A stretch of DNA of 64,000 nt from contig CM034243.1 in assembly GCA_019916065.1 (NCBI GenBank), forward strand, positions 3,410,001 through 3,474,000. Reading direction: 5' to 3'. Below the pieces are notes generated by a model. The model saw only the letters and a list, made by a program, of their open reading frames with translations, was not told the DNA's origin and did not search any database. Origin of the DNA: Vitellaria paradoxa. Taxonomy: Eukaryota > Streptophyta > Magnoliopsida > Ericales > Sapotaceae. Position numbers and translations under genes: made by a program. Below are positions 47,260-60,224 of this stretch, piece by piece. The stretch's first letter is position 1, and each line of letters starts with the position of its first letter.

Positions 47260-47516
47260 TAGAAATGTCCAAACTCCGTACCCTAGGGTCCGTACTTTGC
47301 CATTCTACGGACCAAAAACGAGGGAGTGGTCCCGTCGCGTGGAAAATTTTAAATCGTGCGGGCGATGACAAAGTTTTGTGGGCCCTTATGGTGCCACGTT
47401 AGCAACCCAAATTCAAGTAACCTGTGAATGCATTCAACAATGGTGGGCCGGTCGGGTTTGAATTTGGGCCCGAATGCCCTTTATATTCCTGGAGGCGGGG
47501 CCTTCGGTCGTCACTC

Positions 47517-47553
<37 letters not shown>

Positions 47554-47640
47554 CTTGTCCTCCCAAGACACAAAACGCCAATTCTCATCTTAATTCAAAG
47601 ACAAGCATTAAAAATTTAAGAAAGAAAAAAAAATAAGTAA
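47260..47640 (+). promoter_or_regulatory. Promoter-like segment with no gene behind it
   Basis: In a kilobase-scale AT-rich desert, this block has balanced composition, TGGGCC at 47444-47449 and 47465-47470, a TATA-like tttatat at 47480-47486, and then a perfect (TC)15 run (47521-47550) of the kind found in plant 5' leaders. No open frame or splice donor of quality follows. It could drive a non-coding RNA or be a relic promoter. Confidence 0.35.
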
Positions 47641-50195
47641 TCAAATCTACATGTCTTTTTCTTTAATGTTTTCCGTTTCAAATCAGACAAGGAGAAAAAA
47701 AAAAGGATAAAAATCTTTGGAATCTTCAAAAGTAGTTTTGCAAAGTGGAATGGAGTTCTCTAGAGCCTTTCATTTTTAAAGATGAATAATGACCTCATTT
47801 AATATTTTTTCCCCCTCCATTTCTCCATTTGTTTGTTTGCACAATAGAATATCTTGACAGAAGGTATTTCATTCAAATCAAGAAAAACACACAATATTTT
47901 TCAAAAATAAAGAAAAAATGTAATTATTATAATATAAATTTGACATTTCTTTTTTCTTAAAATATAAAGCGTAATAGCAATGTTAGAACTATTAGAGTTA
48001 CCAATTATCTCAGTAACAAATAATACAGCAATTTGAGAAGAGTGGACAAGTTTTTTTCTCCGTAAAATAGTGTAGAGTTTATTTATTATTTGTTTTATTC
48101 AAATATTATTATATTACTTTAGACACAATTAATTTTCTTGTTACAAAAGGATAGGATCCTAAAAGAATGATCAACCAAAAATTTTCTTGTCAGATCAACT
48201 TTAATGCAAAATCTTTTAATAGGTACCACGTGCATCGACTCATTAACATGTATGGTAGAAAGTTGTGGACTCATGCAACAATAAGGTCTAACCACACTCA
48301 TAAAGACTTGTTACAATTTGATAAGTTAAGAAATCCGCCCTACTAATTTTATTACACTAATTGTATCTAATGACTTTGAACCAATTATAATCTGTCAAAA
48401 AAAAAAAAAAAAAACTACAAGTTTTGTTCAATTGAACTAATCTAATTTGTTAAAGAATAATATTTTAGCCAATTCTTTTTTATTGATTTTTTTAAAAAAA
48501 TCTCAAAAAAAAATTCCTCATGCAATTGTCAATGCATACCACAACTTAATAATTATAAAAAAATAATAATTATAATGGAGTTTAAATTTAACGAACTGAT
48601 TTTTTTTTTAACTTTTTCAAAACTCTAAACGTTTCATACGATTTTTTAAAATAACAAATAATGTTGACAGATTTAGACAAAAAAGATTTAGGCATTTTCA
48701 TTTGAAACAACATCTTCTATAGTTTTATTAATAGGTGGTGGCCCAAAAAAGTTATTCAATTGTCATTGCTCCCGAAAAAAAAAAAGAAAAAAAAAAAAAA
48801 AAAGAAAAGGAGGGGCAAGCAAACCTCTTTCCTGTTTAAATAAGGCATACTTTTTGTGAGGAACATTAAAAAAAAAATAGCTTGATCCCTCGTCAATCCG
48901 TAGTTCAACCCTTTTCTCTTGATCAAATGCATTTCTAGAAGATTACCACAAGAAACCAAATGGCATTTCAACTTACAATCAAGTTAGTTCCATCAATTTT
49001 CATTGTAAATAATGTGTCAATTTCTCAATTCAATGTGATGCATATGTCATTCTGGAAGAGAATTTGAACGTTAGTCCATTTTAGAATTTAATATGAAAAA
49101 TAGACCTTACTTCAAATATATCGAGATGTTTTTAACTTTTAATGATATGGTTATTAGACATAACATTAAGAAAAGCACTTTTTTTAACTTTAAGAAAATT
49201 GACCCGGTTATGGGGTAGCCTTGTCTCTACTAGATTAGATCATGTATTGATTAAAAAAAGTGAAGGTTGGTTGATCAATTTTTCGACACAAAAGCAGCAT
49301 GCTTTTGCTTTTTAGGAAAAGCCTTCGCCTTTCCAACGCGGGAAGGCTTATCTTGTACCGACACTGAGGCTTTATTTGGGAATAATTAACATTAATTAAT
49401 GGTTAATGGCTAATATCTAACTTAAAAAAAAAGTTAGTTAATTTTGTGTTTGGAAAGGAAAAAAAAAGTAACTTTTTTTTTAAGTGGCTAACTTGTTTTT
49501 GTTAAATTGATATTTTTATCCTTAAAAGTTTAAAAGAAGATTAAAATATAAGAAGGTAAAAAAGTTTAACTTCTATTGAAGTAGCCATTAGTCTTGACTA
49601 ATGACTACTCTTTTCAAACGGACCCTGATACTCATTTGTGGTGAAAAAAAAAAAAAGAGGAATATAAACTAAAACTCAAACAAAAATAATTATATGATCG
49701 CTATTAATAGCCCAACAATAGTGGGAATCGAAATATTAATTTCGTTAAAAAATATGGAGCCCATATGGACTTTTTAATGCAAAAATCTCGTAAAAAAAAT
49801 TCTTAATTAATAAGAACACTTAGTTTGGGTCTTGACTTTATGGAGACTGCAGAGCAGAAAAAGGAAATCAAGTGAAAAAAAATATTGCATTTATATTATA
49901 TAGCTATATCTCATCTAAATTTAATAAATAAAAAAAATGTAGTGAGTGGGGAAAAATTTTAAAAATATAAAAGGTTATATATATATATATATATATTGAT
50001 ATATACACACCAATAATCTTATTAAAATACACTAATATCTCATCTAAATTTAATAATTCAAATATATATATATATACACACACATAATATACTTATATTA
50101 AATAATAATACGACTCAGGATAAAAATATATCAATATTTTAGTTCAATAAAGATCCATCCACGTACAACTAACACAGTCTTTAAAATTATATATA
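47640..50195. other. AT-rich intergenic DNA, no gene seen
   Basis: Poly-A runs at 48396-48414 and 48776-48808, (TA) run at 49977-49996, and a compound ta/ca microsatellite at 50062-50090. A segment 49370-49630 bounded by gaggctttatttgggaataa and cttttcaaacggaccctgat looks like another DNA-element copy of about 255 bases without a second copy in the window. Confidence 0.5.
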
Positions 50196-50197
50196 TT

Positions 50198-50333
50198 TAG
50201 AGTACGTTTGATTTATTAAAAATTATTAAGATTTTTTAAAAATATTTAAAAATTATTTATTTTTTATTATATTACATAAATTATAAATTTATAAATTACC
50301 ACATTTTATTTTACTTTTTATCCTTCGAACGCA
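50198..50333. mobile_element. MITE-like element, family A, copy 3
   Basis: Begins tagagtacgtttgatttatt and ends ccttcgaacgcatcctta. Core attatttattttttattata and aaattataaatttataaatt parallels the other family A copies. Confidence 0.55.
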
Positions 50334-50339
50334 TCCTTA

Positions 50340-51090
50340 ATTTTCTTCGGCGTTTGAACAAAATACATGGTTGCGCAATCCTCGTCGGTTGGTATAGTGT
50401 TACATTTTTTCAAACATTTGTACGGACTCGTGTGCCTGCCGTGCTTGAACTCTCTTCATTGAACTTTTGAACGTTGAACGTGATTGGTGCCGCTTGGACT
50501 AAAAAAAAATGTAAAATTTTATAAATTTTTATAAATATAAATTATAAAATTTAAATTTTTTACTCATAAAATAAAAAATAAAATATTAACTTTTATAAAT
50601 TTATATAATTCTAAGCACACCCAATACTTCAACAACTCTTCGCATCTGCTCTCGCCCAATATTTCAACAGCTCTTTGCATGTGCTCTCAAATAATATATA
50701 TATATATATATATATATCTTTTGCATTGTTAAAATACATTGAAATTTCAAATCCAAGTCATTGGATAACGATATTAGAAAAATAAACAGAAAAATACCAT
50801 GCAATGGGAGTACTTTGCTAATTTTATATTATTACTTCTTCGTATTTCCTCATCTCCAGTCCGCCGTCGTTGATGAGTTGCTATATGTAACCATCAATAT
50901 TGGCTCCGTTCGCAGTTAAACAAAACAAAATAAAATCTTACAAATTTTTACAAATATGAATTACGAGACAACAAAATTTAAAATCTTCACTCACTACATG
51001 AATCACTACATGAATCACGAGACATTTATTTTTATAATTTTATTTTATTTTATAAACTTTTATACAACTCCAAACACACCCATTAATACT
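50340..51090. other. Intergenic, repeat debris
   Basis: 50500-50630 and 50905-51090 have family F-like text (tttataaatttttataaata, tactcataaaataaaa, ctccaaacacaccca). A short duplicated phrase (cttcgcatctgctctcgccc and ctttgcatgtgctctcaaat) and a (TA) run lie at 50640-50717. No gene. Confidence 0.45.
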
Positions 51091-51500
51091 TAAGAGATTG
51101 TAAAGAAGTGACACGTAATTTCACGAAAAGTTAATAATTGAAATTCGGTTAATCAAATAGTAAAAATTTTTTTGCTATTCTCACCACGGACTCTCAAGTT
51201 ATTGGATGACACTCACTATAACTAATTTTTTTTTGAAATCGTAGAAATCATTCTGATGCATTCGTACAACCAACTTTGGCCTAAACGAATTGTAAAAACC
51301 GTTTTGAGTTTAGTTTAATTTGCAAAGAAATTATGACTGATACAAAATTTTGAATCCGTCCAAATAGAAATCCAATCAATGAACGGGAATTCTACTATTC
51401 ATATCCAAAAAATACAGTTTGAGATGTGTATACCAAACGCAAAAATTTCTCTAAATTACATTTTATTTCATTTTACCTCACTTTTTTATCACTTTAAACA
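51090..51500. mobile_element. MITE-like element, family C, copy 2
   Basis: Matches the order of blocks in 20424-20935, including ttcggttaatcaaatagtaa, gattgtaaaaaccg-type text, gaatccgtccaaatagaaat and aaattacattttatttcatt. Left border not clearly defined; right border near ctttaaacacattgagtg. Confidence 0.55.
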
Positions 51501-51504
51501 CATT

Positions 51505-53150
51505 GAGTGTCGAGCTTTGTTAAGATTGGAAAGATGGATGCAATAATTTTCCATCAAATTTTCTAACATATATATATTATCAACTTGGTCAATTGACTCG
51601 ATTGTGCGTACTAATTAATTAATTAATTTATTTATTTGAATTAGTTGGAGAAAATGACATGAACTGTTGTTAGTAGATCAACAACTTGCACGGCAAATTA
51701 AGATAACATGAGAAGTTTCTCTAATGGGTACGCAATATTGAACATACATTTCTCATTTTCATTGATTTGCCTCATCATTTTCATGCCCAATTAATTAAGA
51801 ATCTCTCACCCAAAAAAATAAAAAATAAAAACCAAAGATATATAATTTTTATTCCGAGAGTGATTAGGAAGGCTTGGTTTATTATATTTCTGTTTCTATT
51901 TATAAATTTGTGAAAATTAACCACAAAAATATATTTGGTAAACTTATTTTTATTTTATTGTTGCCAAAAATAAAAATTTATTTAAAAATTTAGGCTCAAA
52001 ATATAAATGAGAAAATCACGTTTTCGCTACAATTTTTTTCTTTTATAAATACTTTGTCAATTTACACTCTAAACAAAACACTTTACCAATTTATACCCTA
52101 AAACACTTTGTCAATTTACACTATCTAGTTTTTCGGTAGACTTTTTATTTTATCTTATATGACTTTTTAAATAATAATTTATTTTATTTTTTTAATTTTT
52201 GGAAGATTTTAGATATGCTATTCAAATTTAAAAAATGGGGAAAATTATTTGAAAGAAAAAAAAGAAAAGGCTAGTCTACGTCGGAAATTTTATTATTTTT
52301 ATATTTTTTATGTAATTTTAATTTAAAATGTGAATGAACAAAAAAAAAATAAAAAATTTAAATCCAATGTTGGTTGAAAAAAAGATATATATGTCTGCGT
52401 GCATATATATATATATATAAAATACTAGATTTTTAATTTTCCTCCAACTAAAAATGACGTTTGCAGTCTAGTTGTACGGAAAATCATTTATACAATATTT
52501 TGGGGCTCAGCTCCAGACTTTCACAGGGAACGCAGCCGTGTTGACAAACATTTCTTGGTGTTTTGCGTGCTTGGTGCAAACATTTCTTCGTCCGGATAAC
52601 CATTGAGCTCAAATTTCCTAATCCGGATAAAGATGAGGTTTACAAAGTCTCAATCAATATGGCACTTTGCGGTCTTTACCTATTAAAGTTTTTTTTTTTC
52701 TGGTTTGATAGATTTGGAGGAAAAAAAAAAAAAGAATAAATAAATAAATAATTAATTATTCTTATAATCATTATTGGGTAAATTATTTTGAATGAATTTA
52801 TTTGCATTCCACGAATGGATTCTTGCACTCTACTTTATTTTTTTTATTCAGCAAAATTACGCAATTACGCTCATTTTTCTAAAAAAATATTTATAACATT
52901 AAAATTACACAATATATATCATATCTTATTAGATCAATAAGGGTAATTACGTAATTTTATTTAATAAAATAGTAAAGTGCAAATAGACCCACTTAATTAT
53001 ATTTTTTTATTATAATTATTTATATGTATTTGTTGTAAATTATATTTTTATTAAATTATTTTTAATTATTGTAATTCGTATTCCATCTCTTTGTGTATAT
53101 ATATATTTTTTAAATCGTTATATCCATATTTATAAATACTTGAATGGACT
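51505..53150. other. AT-rich intergenic DNA, no gene seen
   Basis: Long A/T-rich stretch with (TA) runs (51570, 52402-52420) and short direct repeats such as ctttaccaatttatacccta / ctttgtcaatttacactcta at 52045-52130. 52490-52680 is less AT-rich and contains a duplicated phrase caaacatttctt. No frame of interest. Confidence 0.55.
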
Positions 53151-53199
53151 TCCATGCTTACGCTTTTTGGATGTAAAAGGATTCAAAGCATAGGCCTAG

Positions 53200-53330
53200 A
53201 CGGCCCAAGTTTTAACCGGACTCCAACTCACCCATATCAACACATTTGACAGCTTTACCTAAGCCCATCCTATCTATGGAATGGGCTGAAGATTGGTTTA
53301 TCCGGGGGCATTATCTGGAATTGGGCTGGA
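53200..53330 (+). promoter_or_regulatory. GOS12 promoter with four Site II (TGGGCY) motifs
   Basis: TGGGCC/TGGGCT motifs occur at 53202-53207 and 53262-53267 (minus strand) and 53282-53287 and 53322-53327 (plus strand), within 130 bases and ending about 240 bases upstream of the start codon. Clusters of this motif are typical of broadly expressed plant genes controlled by TCP factors. Confidence 0.55.
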
Positions 53331-53568
53331 CTCAGTCGGTCCATTACCATGAACCGGATCCACTTCCCCAAACCCTGGTCCATTTGCAGACAGATTGACG
53401 GTGAAGAAGAAAAAGGGGGCGGGCAAGAATCGCAACAGTATCCAAAAAGCAGTGTATGGTTTCAACTGTCAAGTAACGGAAACAACACAGCGGTCCGAAA
53501 ATTCGTTGAGCAAAGAAGAAGACGACGACGGACGGAGCGAAACAGGGTCGGATCCCATCTGAGATCGA

Positions 53569-53717
53569 ATGAAGGATCCGAATATGGAGCTGTTGCAGGA
53601 GTCGGGTTGGGAGGAATTGAGGAAGGAGGCTCGTAAGATCGAGGGCGATCTCGAGGTCAAGCTCTCTTCTTATGCCAAGCTTGGCAATCGGTTTACCCAA
53701 GGAGGTTTGTTTTCACT

Positions 53718-53759
<42 letters not shown>

Positions 53760-56700
53760 CACACACACATATGTATGTTTGTATCTATACGTCTATGTGT
53801 TCATATGGGACTCGCGGATCTTGCTCAGCCTTAACAAATTCACTTGCAATTTCAATTGATTAACATTGTTGATTCATGCTGGATCTTACTGAATTGTGGA
53901 TTTTGAGTTGGCGCGGTTAAGAATTTGCCAGTTTGAAGTGTTAGGTGTTAATTAATGTGTTTTACATAGTTTGTTCAAAATGCATTTATACGTTTGTTGT
54001 TACAGTTGTAAAGAATATATAAGAACTAAAATGGGTTGTGAAACTGCAAATGGCGCTTTGGAATCGAAGTTGCCCGTTAATCAGTTATACTGTTATAGTG
54101 TGCCTATTGTGGTAATTGTTGTGACGAAATATACTTGAAGACTATAGGGATATGGATGCCTGAAAAGTTAGTTTGTAAATCATCGGAAGGATTGTCGAAT
54201 GGGAGCAACTTCCTGAAAATTGTAAATTTGACCTTTCGCTGGTAAAAATGCGCATGGAGAGACAAATTGGCTGAACTGGACACAGCGTACACACATACAG
54301 AATGCGGTGCAAGATAATAGAATATAGGCATGGTGGGGGTTATAAACACAAATTACAGGACTTGAACCGTGAATTCTTGAAGCTAGAGCTTTAATGCTAC
54401 GCTAAATCCTTGATTTTTCCAAAATGTTCAGTCTATTAAACATATGGTTTTCTTTTTTTTCTTTTTTTAATTACATACTGCTTATGGTCATCATTGGAGT
54501 AACTTTATTATTTATATGAATACTCATTCTTTTCTTTTTTTTTTTGGGATATTTTCCTTTTACAAATTTGGAGAACTTATGATATATAATTTCATATGAT
54601 ACCTAGTGCATGAGCCTTCTAACAGTCTGGACACAACCTTATCCCTATTTGCAAAGAGGTTATTTTTATGTTTCAAATCCAGGATGTCTAGGTTGCAATA
54701 GTGCAATTTTACCACTAGGCCAAGGCCCGCCCTTTGAAATAATTGGGGCCCAATATGGAAAAAGAGGTATCGCATGATACGCCAATTTGATGAATGAGAG
54801 TGTGGTGTGATACCCCAATAAGAAAAAATAAGAGAATCTCGGGTTGAGCACAAATGGAGCCCAACATCTAAGAATAATAGATTATGCATCTATAATCCAT
54901 ATATGTTAAGGCTTCCCTTGAATGCCCAACTTTTCTGAATCATCCTTCCTTCTCTACATCATAAAAAACCCACGGGACTGCTTTCTAAAGGGACTGAAAT
55001 ATAGCTGGGGGAACAACTATCCAAAGAGCCTTACTTGGGCATACTCTTTGATCCCAAGCAGTTGTAACACGGCTTGGCCAAACCAATTGATAATTAATGA
55101 TATGAATTTGGTAAGCCATATCAGCGAGTTCCGTTGTGCAGAGTTCAGTAACTAATTTAGTATGACGCTTTGTAACCTCACAACTGCTAGTAGATGATTA
55201 GATTTGCAACTTGAAGGTAGATTTTAAATTCTGCAACTAACTATCAATTTTATGTATTAATCATATTACTAAAACATACAGTTTCTGGCTTATTCCTGGT
55301 TTTCCAGTTTCCGACTTTGAATGCCTAGTAGTTTGATTTGGTGTCTGCCTTTCTGATGGTCTTATATGCGAGGTTCAGGTTTTGTGGATGGTGGATCACC
55401 AACTGTTGGATCCAGCAGGTCATGGCAGTCCATGGAAATGGAAATTCAATCCTTGCTTGATAAATTACTAGACATAAATGAGTCTATGAGTCATTGTGCT
55501 ACGTCTGCTGCTCCTACTACTTCAGTTACCCAAAAGCTTGCAAGGCATAGAGACATACTTCATGAATTTACCCAGGTTTCTTTTTGTTCCACATAATCAT
55601 TTTTCTTGTATTACTTTTCATGATTTTCTCTCTACCAAGAAATTACATTAAGTACTGTTGATTTGGTGTGGGTTGTTTTGTGAAACATGCCATTTACACG
55701 GTACTTCAAATAATAATAATAATAATAATATCAAATAAATAAATACAAACAAAACTTTTAATTGAACTTCCCACAAGCATCCATTTATTCCTAATATCAA
55801 ATAATATCAGAATACAATTGCAATTTACCTTTATATGTCAGGCTTTGCTGAAGCATTTAATATTGTAGTAGTCCATAGACTTTGATTCATTTCTTTGCCT
55901 TAGACCTTCATGTAAACTGCAGTTGAGTTGGTTCAAAAGTTTGACACATTCCAACTTATCGTGCAAGTCTAAAATATCATAACAGTTGGTGAACTTTACT
56001 GGTTGACCTAATTTCCAACATCTTGAGCTTATCGTAAACAACAGTTATTGAAGCTCAGATACTTGTTTGTCTTCAACCTAATGCTGCATTCACCTTAAAA
56101 TTCTCTTGGTGTTCTTTCTGAGGGACAGAGTTATGTGGGGCCGCCCACAGCTACCAAAATTACTATAGATGCCTTATATTTTATAGTCACAAAATTTAAA
56201 AAATAGGTGGTTGCTCCCCCCCCCTTCCGCCCCCCAAACACACACCCCAATCTGGCTTTCCTGGCCCCAGTCCTGTTCTTTATGAACTTCTATTTATTTT
56301 TATTTTTATTTCTTTTTTTGAGAGGTGTTCATAGTGACCCAAAGCTTAGTATTTTTTTTGACTGATTAGCTTCTGGCAGTATCACCATTTGCTTTTTTAA
56401 ACGTTTTGCTCCCAGTTCTTTTCTCTAGATAGTGCCCTTTTATAAAGAAAAGACTCTCATGGCTTGTTAGATTAGAGATGTGGATATAGAATACAAGTTG
56501 ATAGCATGCTCTCGTTCCTTGTTCTTCATTCCTGGGATCAGCCCATTAATCGGCTGGATGCTCTCATATCTGAAGCGCTGAACCCATTTATCAGAATTGG
56601 TAGGACGAGCCAAGACTCCTAAGCTTTCTTGTGGTTGATAGAAATTGGTTGGTGCCTTTTTTAACCTTGATGTTGGTTGTAAATAAGTTTCAAGAAGACA

Positions 56701-59700
56701 TCAGATATGGCAATAAATTTTTTGCATTTGCTTTCCATATTCTTTCTGGGCAGTTTGTTCTGGACCATGTTATCATTTGATGAAGTTTAGTGTTGACTTG
56801 AGTTGTCCATTGTTGGTGGTTATGCACTTGCTTTCTTGTAATACTTGACATTTTATTGTTTTTATTTGCTGTGATGCTGTGGAGAATTCTGTTATTAGTT
56901 ATTTGCTAAACTCATGCAAACATGCCGATTTATAAAAGTAATTTATTACAGAACACAAGCTAATCTGATGCATATTATTTTTGGCTTCTGAAAGCATAAA
57001 TTTCCTGTTATGTCTGTAATATTCCAATCAATTGGATGTGTTTTGTCTTCCTCATTGTTTAAAGTTTCACTGAATGTTGTGATGACGCAAGGATATCTGT
57101 TGAATCATGGAAAACGATCTAAATGTCACACTTGAAACTTTCTGTTAGTGTGGTGTATAAGAATGTGTTCAGTGGCTTTTGCATAGAAGATAAATCTATC
57201 TTATCAGACTAATATTTATACTCTGATACACTTTATGGTAGTGTTAAATCCAGCCTGGTTTCTTAAAATACATAGAAGTTTTGCTATGTTAGTTATTTTG
57301 CAAGGATCATTTTGCATATCTTCTTCTTATTTCAGTGTTTTATATATTTAACATTTTGGAGTGTAAGTTTGATAGTTCTATCTGGTGCATTTTCCTAGAT
57401 ATGAACCTTTTGATACTGCTCTATTAGGTTGATGATTTGGTGTGCCTTTTGGCCATTGACATAATGTCGTGTTTCTTTTAGGAATTTAGACGAATAAAAG
57501 GAAACATAAACTCAATGAGAGAACATGCGGAGCTTCTCAGTTCTGTCAGAGATGATATCAGTGACTACAAGGTGAGAAAGATTGAAGTACTTATGTATTG
57601 TTCTCACTCCTATTTCATTGTATTTTAAAGCTAAGCCTTACATAATGCAGACATCTGGGAATATGTCACCAAGAATGCAGATATTACGGGAGAGAGCAGC
57701 CATACATGGGAGCATAGCTCATGTAAGACTACACTGCACCTTGATAATAGTATCTTATGTCATCTTACTAAGTTTGAGCCAAGTTTGGTCTCCACATTGA
57801 TGTAGCACCCCATCACACATGTTCTCACATCTTTAAGTTACCCTCTCATTTGTCTGTCCTCGTCCCCCTTCGCTATCCACTCTTATGTGTCTCTCCCCAT
57901 CCCAACTGCATGATTATGCACATCTGCCATTTAGGCCTACTATAAAAAGAAATATTCCCTCATATATTTATGAAAAGTTGTTCTGACCCAATACACCATT
58001 ATGAATAAATATTCAAGTTATGATTTAGTTTTGTAAATTTTCTATTCTGCAACCAACTGGATCCTTGATTTATTTATTTATCTTTATTCCGTTATCAACT
58101 TGTCACATGAAGGCAGCCATATTTTGTTTCAGACACTGTGCCTTGATAGTTTAGGTTTGAGGTGGAACTTGTTTTCTGAGTTCAGAAACTTGGTTAAACA
58201 ACAGGAGTGGGAAAAGTTGATTAATCTCAAGGAAAGCATAAAATCAATTTGGAGCAGTCAGTGATATTTGGGAACAAGAAACTGATTATTTGATATGTCC
58301 AGACCATCCTTAGTTGACAAACTAATCAATTTGACGGGTTTCAATTTGGCCAAACATTACACTCACTATTCAGGAAATGAAAAACATGTTTTAACATTAA
58401 AAACCATACCCTACGACCAATCTCGGGTATTGTTGATTCAGTTGTGTGACATTTTTATTTTACCATTATGTAAAAGCCTTGGCCTGCTTCGAAACTAAGT
58501 AATTATAATTTTATGTTACTGTTCTATAGGTTACATTCCTCCTCATGACTATGTTCCTAGTTTTTATTTAAGAAGTTTCTTTAATATCCTGATTCTGCTA
58601 ATTGTTTTCTTCTATCAGAAAGGTACCTTCCTTTCTTTGTTCAAAAAATATTCAGTTCTGAGTTTTTCACACACAAAAAATATGCAGTCAGGCAAACAAG
58701 TATGAATTCATTTTTTTTTTTTTTGGTTTTTTTAAGTTTAGATCCTGGTGGCATGGGCAAAGATCAAAGAGACGACTGTAGTGACACGTGTTAGGCTAAC
58801 CTGCTATTGCATCAAATTGGTCTTTGTATTTTTTTTTTTTTTTTTGATTTCATTGATAAAATCAGAAAAAGCCATTACTCTAGTGTTGCAAATTATTCTC
58901 TGAGAAATTTTGTTGCTGCTTAATGATCTGTTATAAAAAGTATGAAATCAAACACGTTGATCATGCTTTAATTCTGTTCTACCTTGTTCTTGCTCAATAA
59001 AAAACTTTGGGTTTTCAGACATCCATTAGCCTTATTGATTTCTAACCATTAGCCTCATTGATTTCTAGTTAACTTTCCCAAATCTTTAATCTGTAGGCAT
59101 ATTTCTGCGTGTTCCTACCCTCGATGTAGTCAATAATTTTTTTTTTCTAATATTTAAGTAATCTGGTTAGTACATCCAAAACAGGCAAACATCATCCTAC
59201 ACTGCTTTCATTAACATAGACGTATCTAAACAGATTCAAGTTTGCAGAGTGAAACCTAGGTTGATTTTGCTTGTTCAATTGCATGATTTATGAAATCTTA
59301 TTCTAGATAGCATTCTTTGGGAGAACCAAGCCCTCTTTTAAATTGCTAGAAAGCGAAGCTATTATGAGTGGTTTATTCCCAGGATGTGGCTATGTGGAAG
59401 GAAACACTTCCAATTCCAACAATGCCTGAAATGCTCTGATCATCTGTTATTGTAGCGCCCATGAAATATATATTTGGATTGATAGTAGGAAGACAAACTA
59501 GTGAAATATTGAAGCAATGTTATCAGAGTGATCTCTCTGCCACGCTGAGGATACTTGTGTTCGATATCAATAAATTGTTGTCACACTGCAATCTGACATT
59601 ATGGGATCATGTTTTAACAATGTTTAGATAACGCATAGCTGCAGCTTCTGGAGTTCTGATTATATTCTTATTGACAAATATGCAAAATAGAAAAATTGAG

Positions 59701-60224
59701 AAAGGAGAGAGGGAAAAGTTTGAACGTCTATTGCTCTCTATCTTATCTAAAAAGAAAATAATAATAATAATAAAGCTCAATTGCTCTTTAAATTTTCTTT
59801 TAGAGTGGTATTGGATTAATTATTGGGTGACTCGACTAGAAAACCTTTGGTAATCTCTCTGAGAAGTTCTTTGATCTAATTCATTTCATTGTTTGGCCAA
59901 CCGTTATGCAGATGGATGATGTTATCAGCCAGGCTCAATCAACGAGAGCAGCCTTAGGGTCACAAAGGGCTTTGTTTGGTGATGTTCAGGGGAAAGTGAA
60001 ACAACTAGGTGACAAGTTCCCTCGCATTCGTGGCCTAATCGGTACATAGTGAATTCATCTACCCTACCTAGTTGGTTTGCCTTTTTCAAATTTTCTTTTC
60101 ACTTACCTTCTTGCTGATACTTTCAGGTTCCATTAGAAGAAAGAAATCAAGAGACACTCTCATCCTCTCTGCCGTCATCGCAGCTTGTACGTTGTTTCTT
60201 ATTATCTACTGGCTCTCGAAATAA
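53569..60224 (+). CDS. GOS12: Golgi SNARE GOS12 (Qb-SNARE, GS28 type)
   Basis: Qb-SNARE of the Golgi SNAP receptor complex (member 1-2), acting in ER-Golgi and intra-Golgi vesicle fusion. Six exons, all with GT..AG borders and matching phases: 53569-53704, 55379-55575, 57482-57571, 57651-57722, 59912-60041 and 60127-60224, giving 240 residues, about the length of the Arabidopsis protein. N-terminal helices include LLQESGWEELRKEARKIEGD and SSYAKLGNRFTQG; then SMEMEIQSLLDKLLDINESM, PTTSVTQKLARHRDILHEFT, EFRRIKGNINSMREHAELLS, the SNARE motif around DDVISQAQSTRAALGSQRAL and FGDVQGKVKQLGDKFP, and a C-terminal membrane anchor, LILSAVIAACTLFLIIYWLS, before the final K. The leader is G/A-rich. A (CT)n(TA)n(CA)n microsatellite begins 15 bases after exon 1. 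A SINE relic lies in intron 1. Identity is certain at family level; GOS12 rather than GOS11 is clear from sequence. Confidence 0.96.
53720..53768. repeat. Compound (CT)n(TA)n(CA)n microsatellite in GOS12 intron 1
   Basis: (CT) run of about 11 units, (TA) of about 9 and (CA) of about 5 in succession, directly downstream of the first splice donor. Confidence 0.95.
54590..54735 (-). mobile_element. Degraded tRNA-derived SINE in GOS12 intron 1
   Basis: On the minus strand: A-box-like TGGCCTAGTGGTAAAA, a B-box-like GGATTTGAAACA, then CCTCTTTGCAAATAGGGATA and AGGTTGTGTCCAGA, and an end GTGCACTAGGTATC. The block order is that of Au-like SINEs as in 18464-18633. Target-site duplications are not evident and the B-box is damaged, so it is old. 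Confidence 0.7.
55706..55745. repeat. (AAT)n microsatellite in GOS12 intron 2
   Basis: Run of about 8 AAT units followed by aaataaat. Confidence 0.85.

Noticed and set aside
53344..53700. 118-codon minus-strand frame at the GOS12 start
   Set aside because: Antisense to the GOS12 leader and first exon, with no family resemblance.
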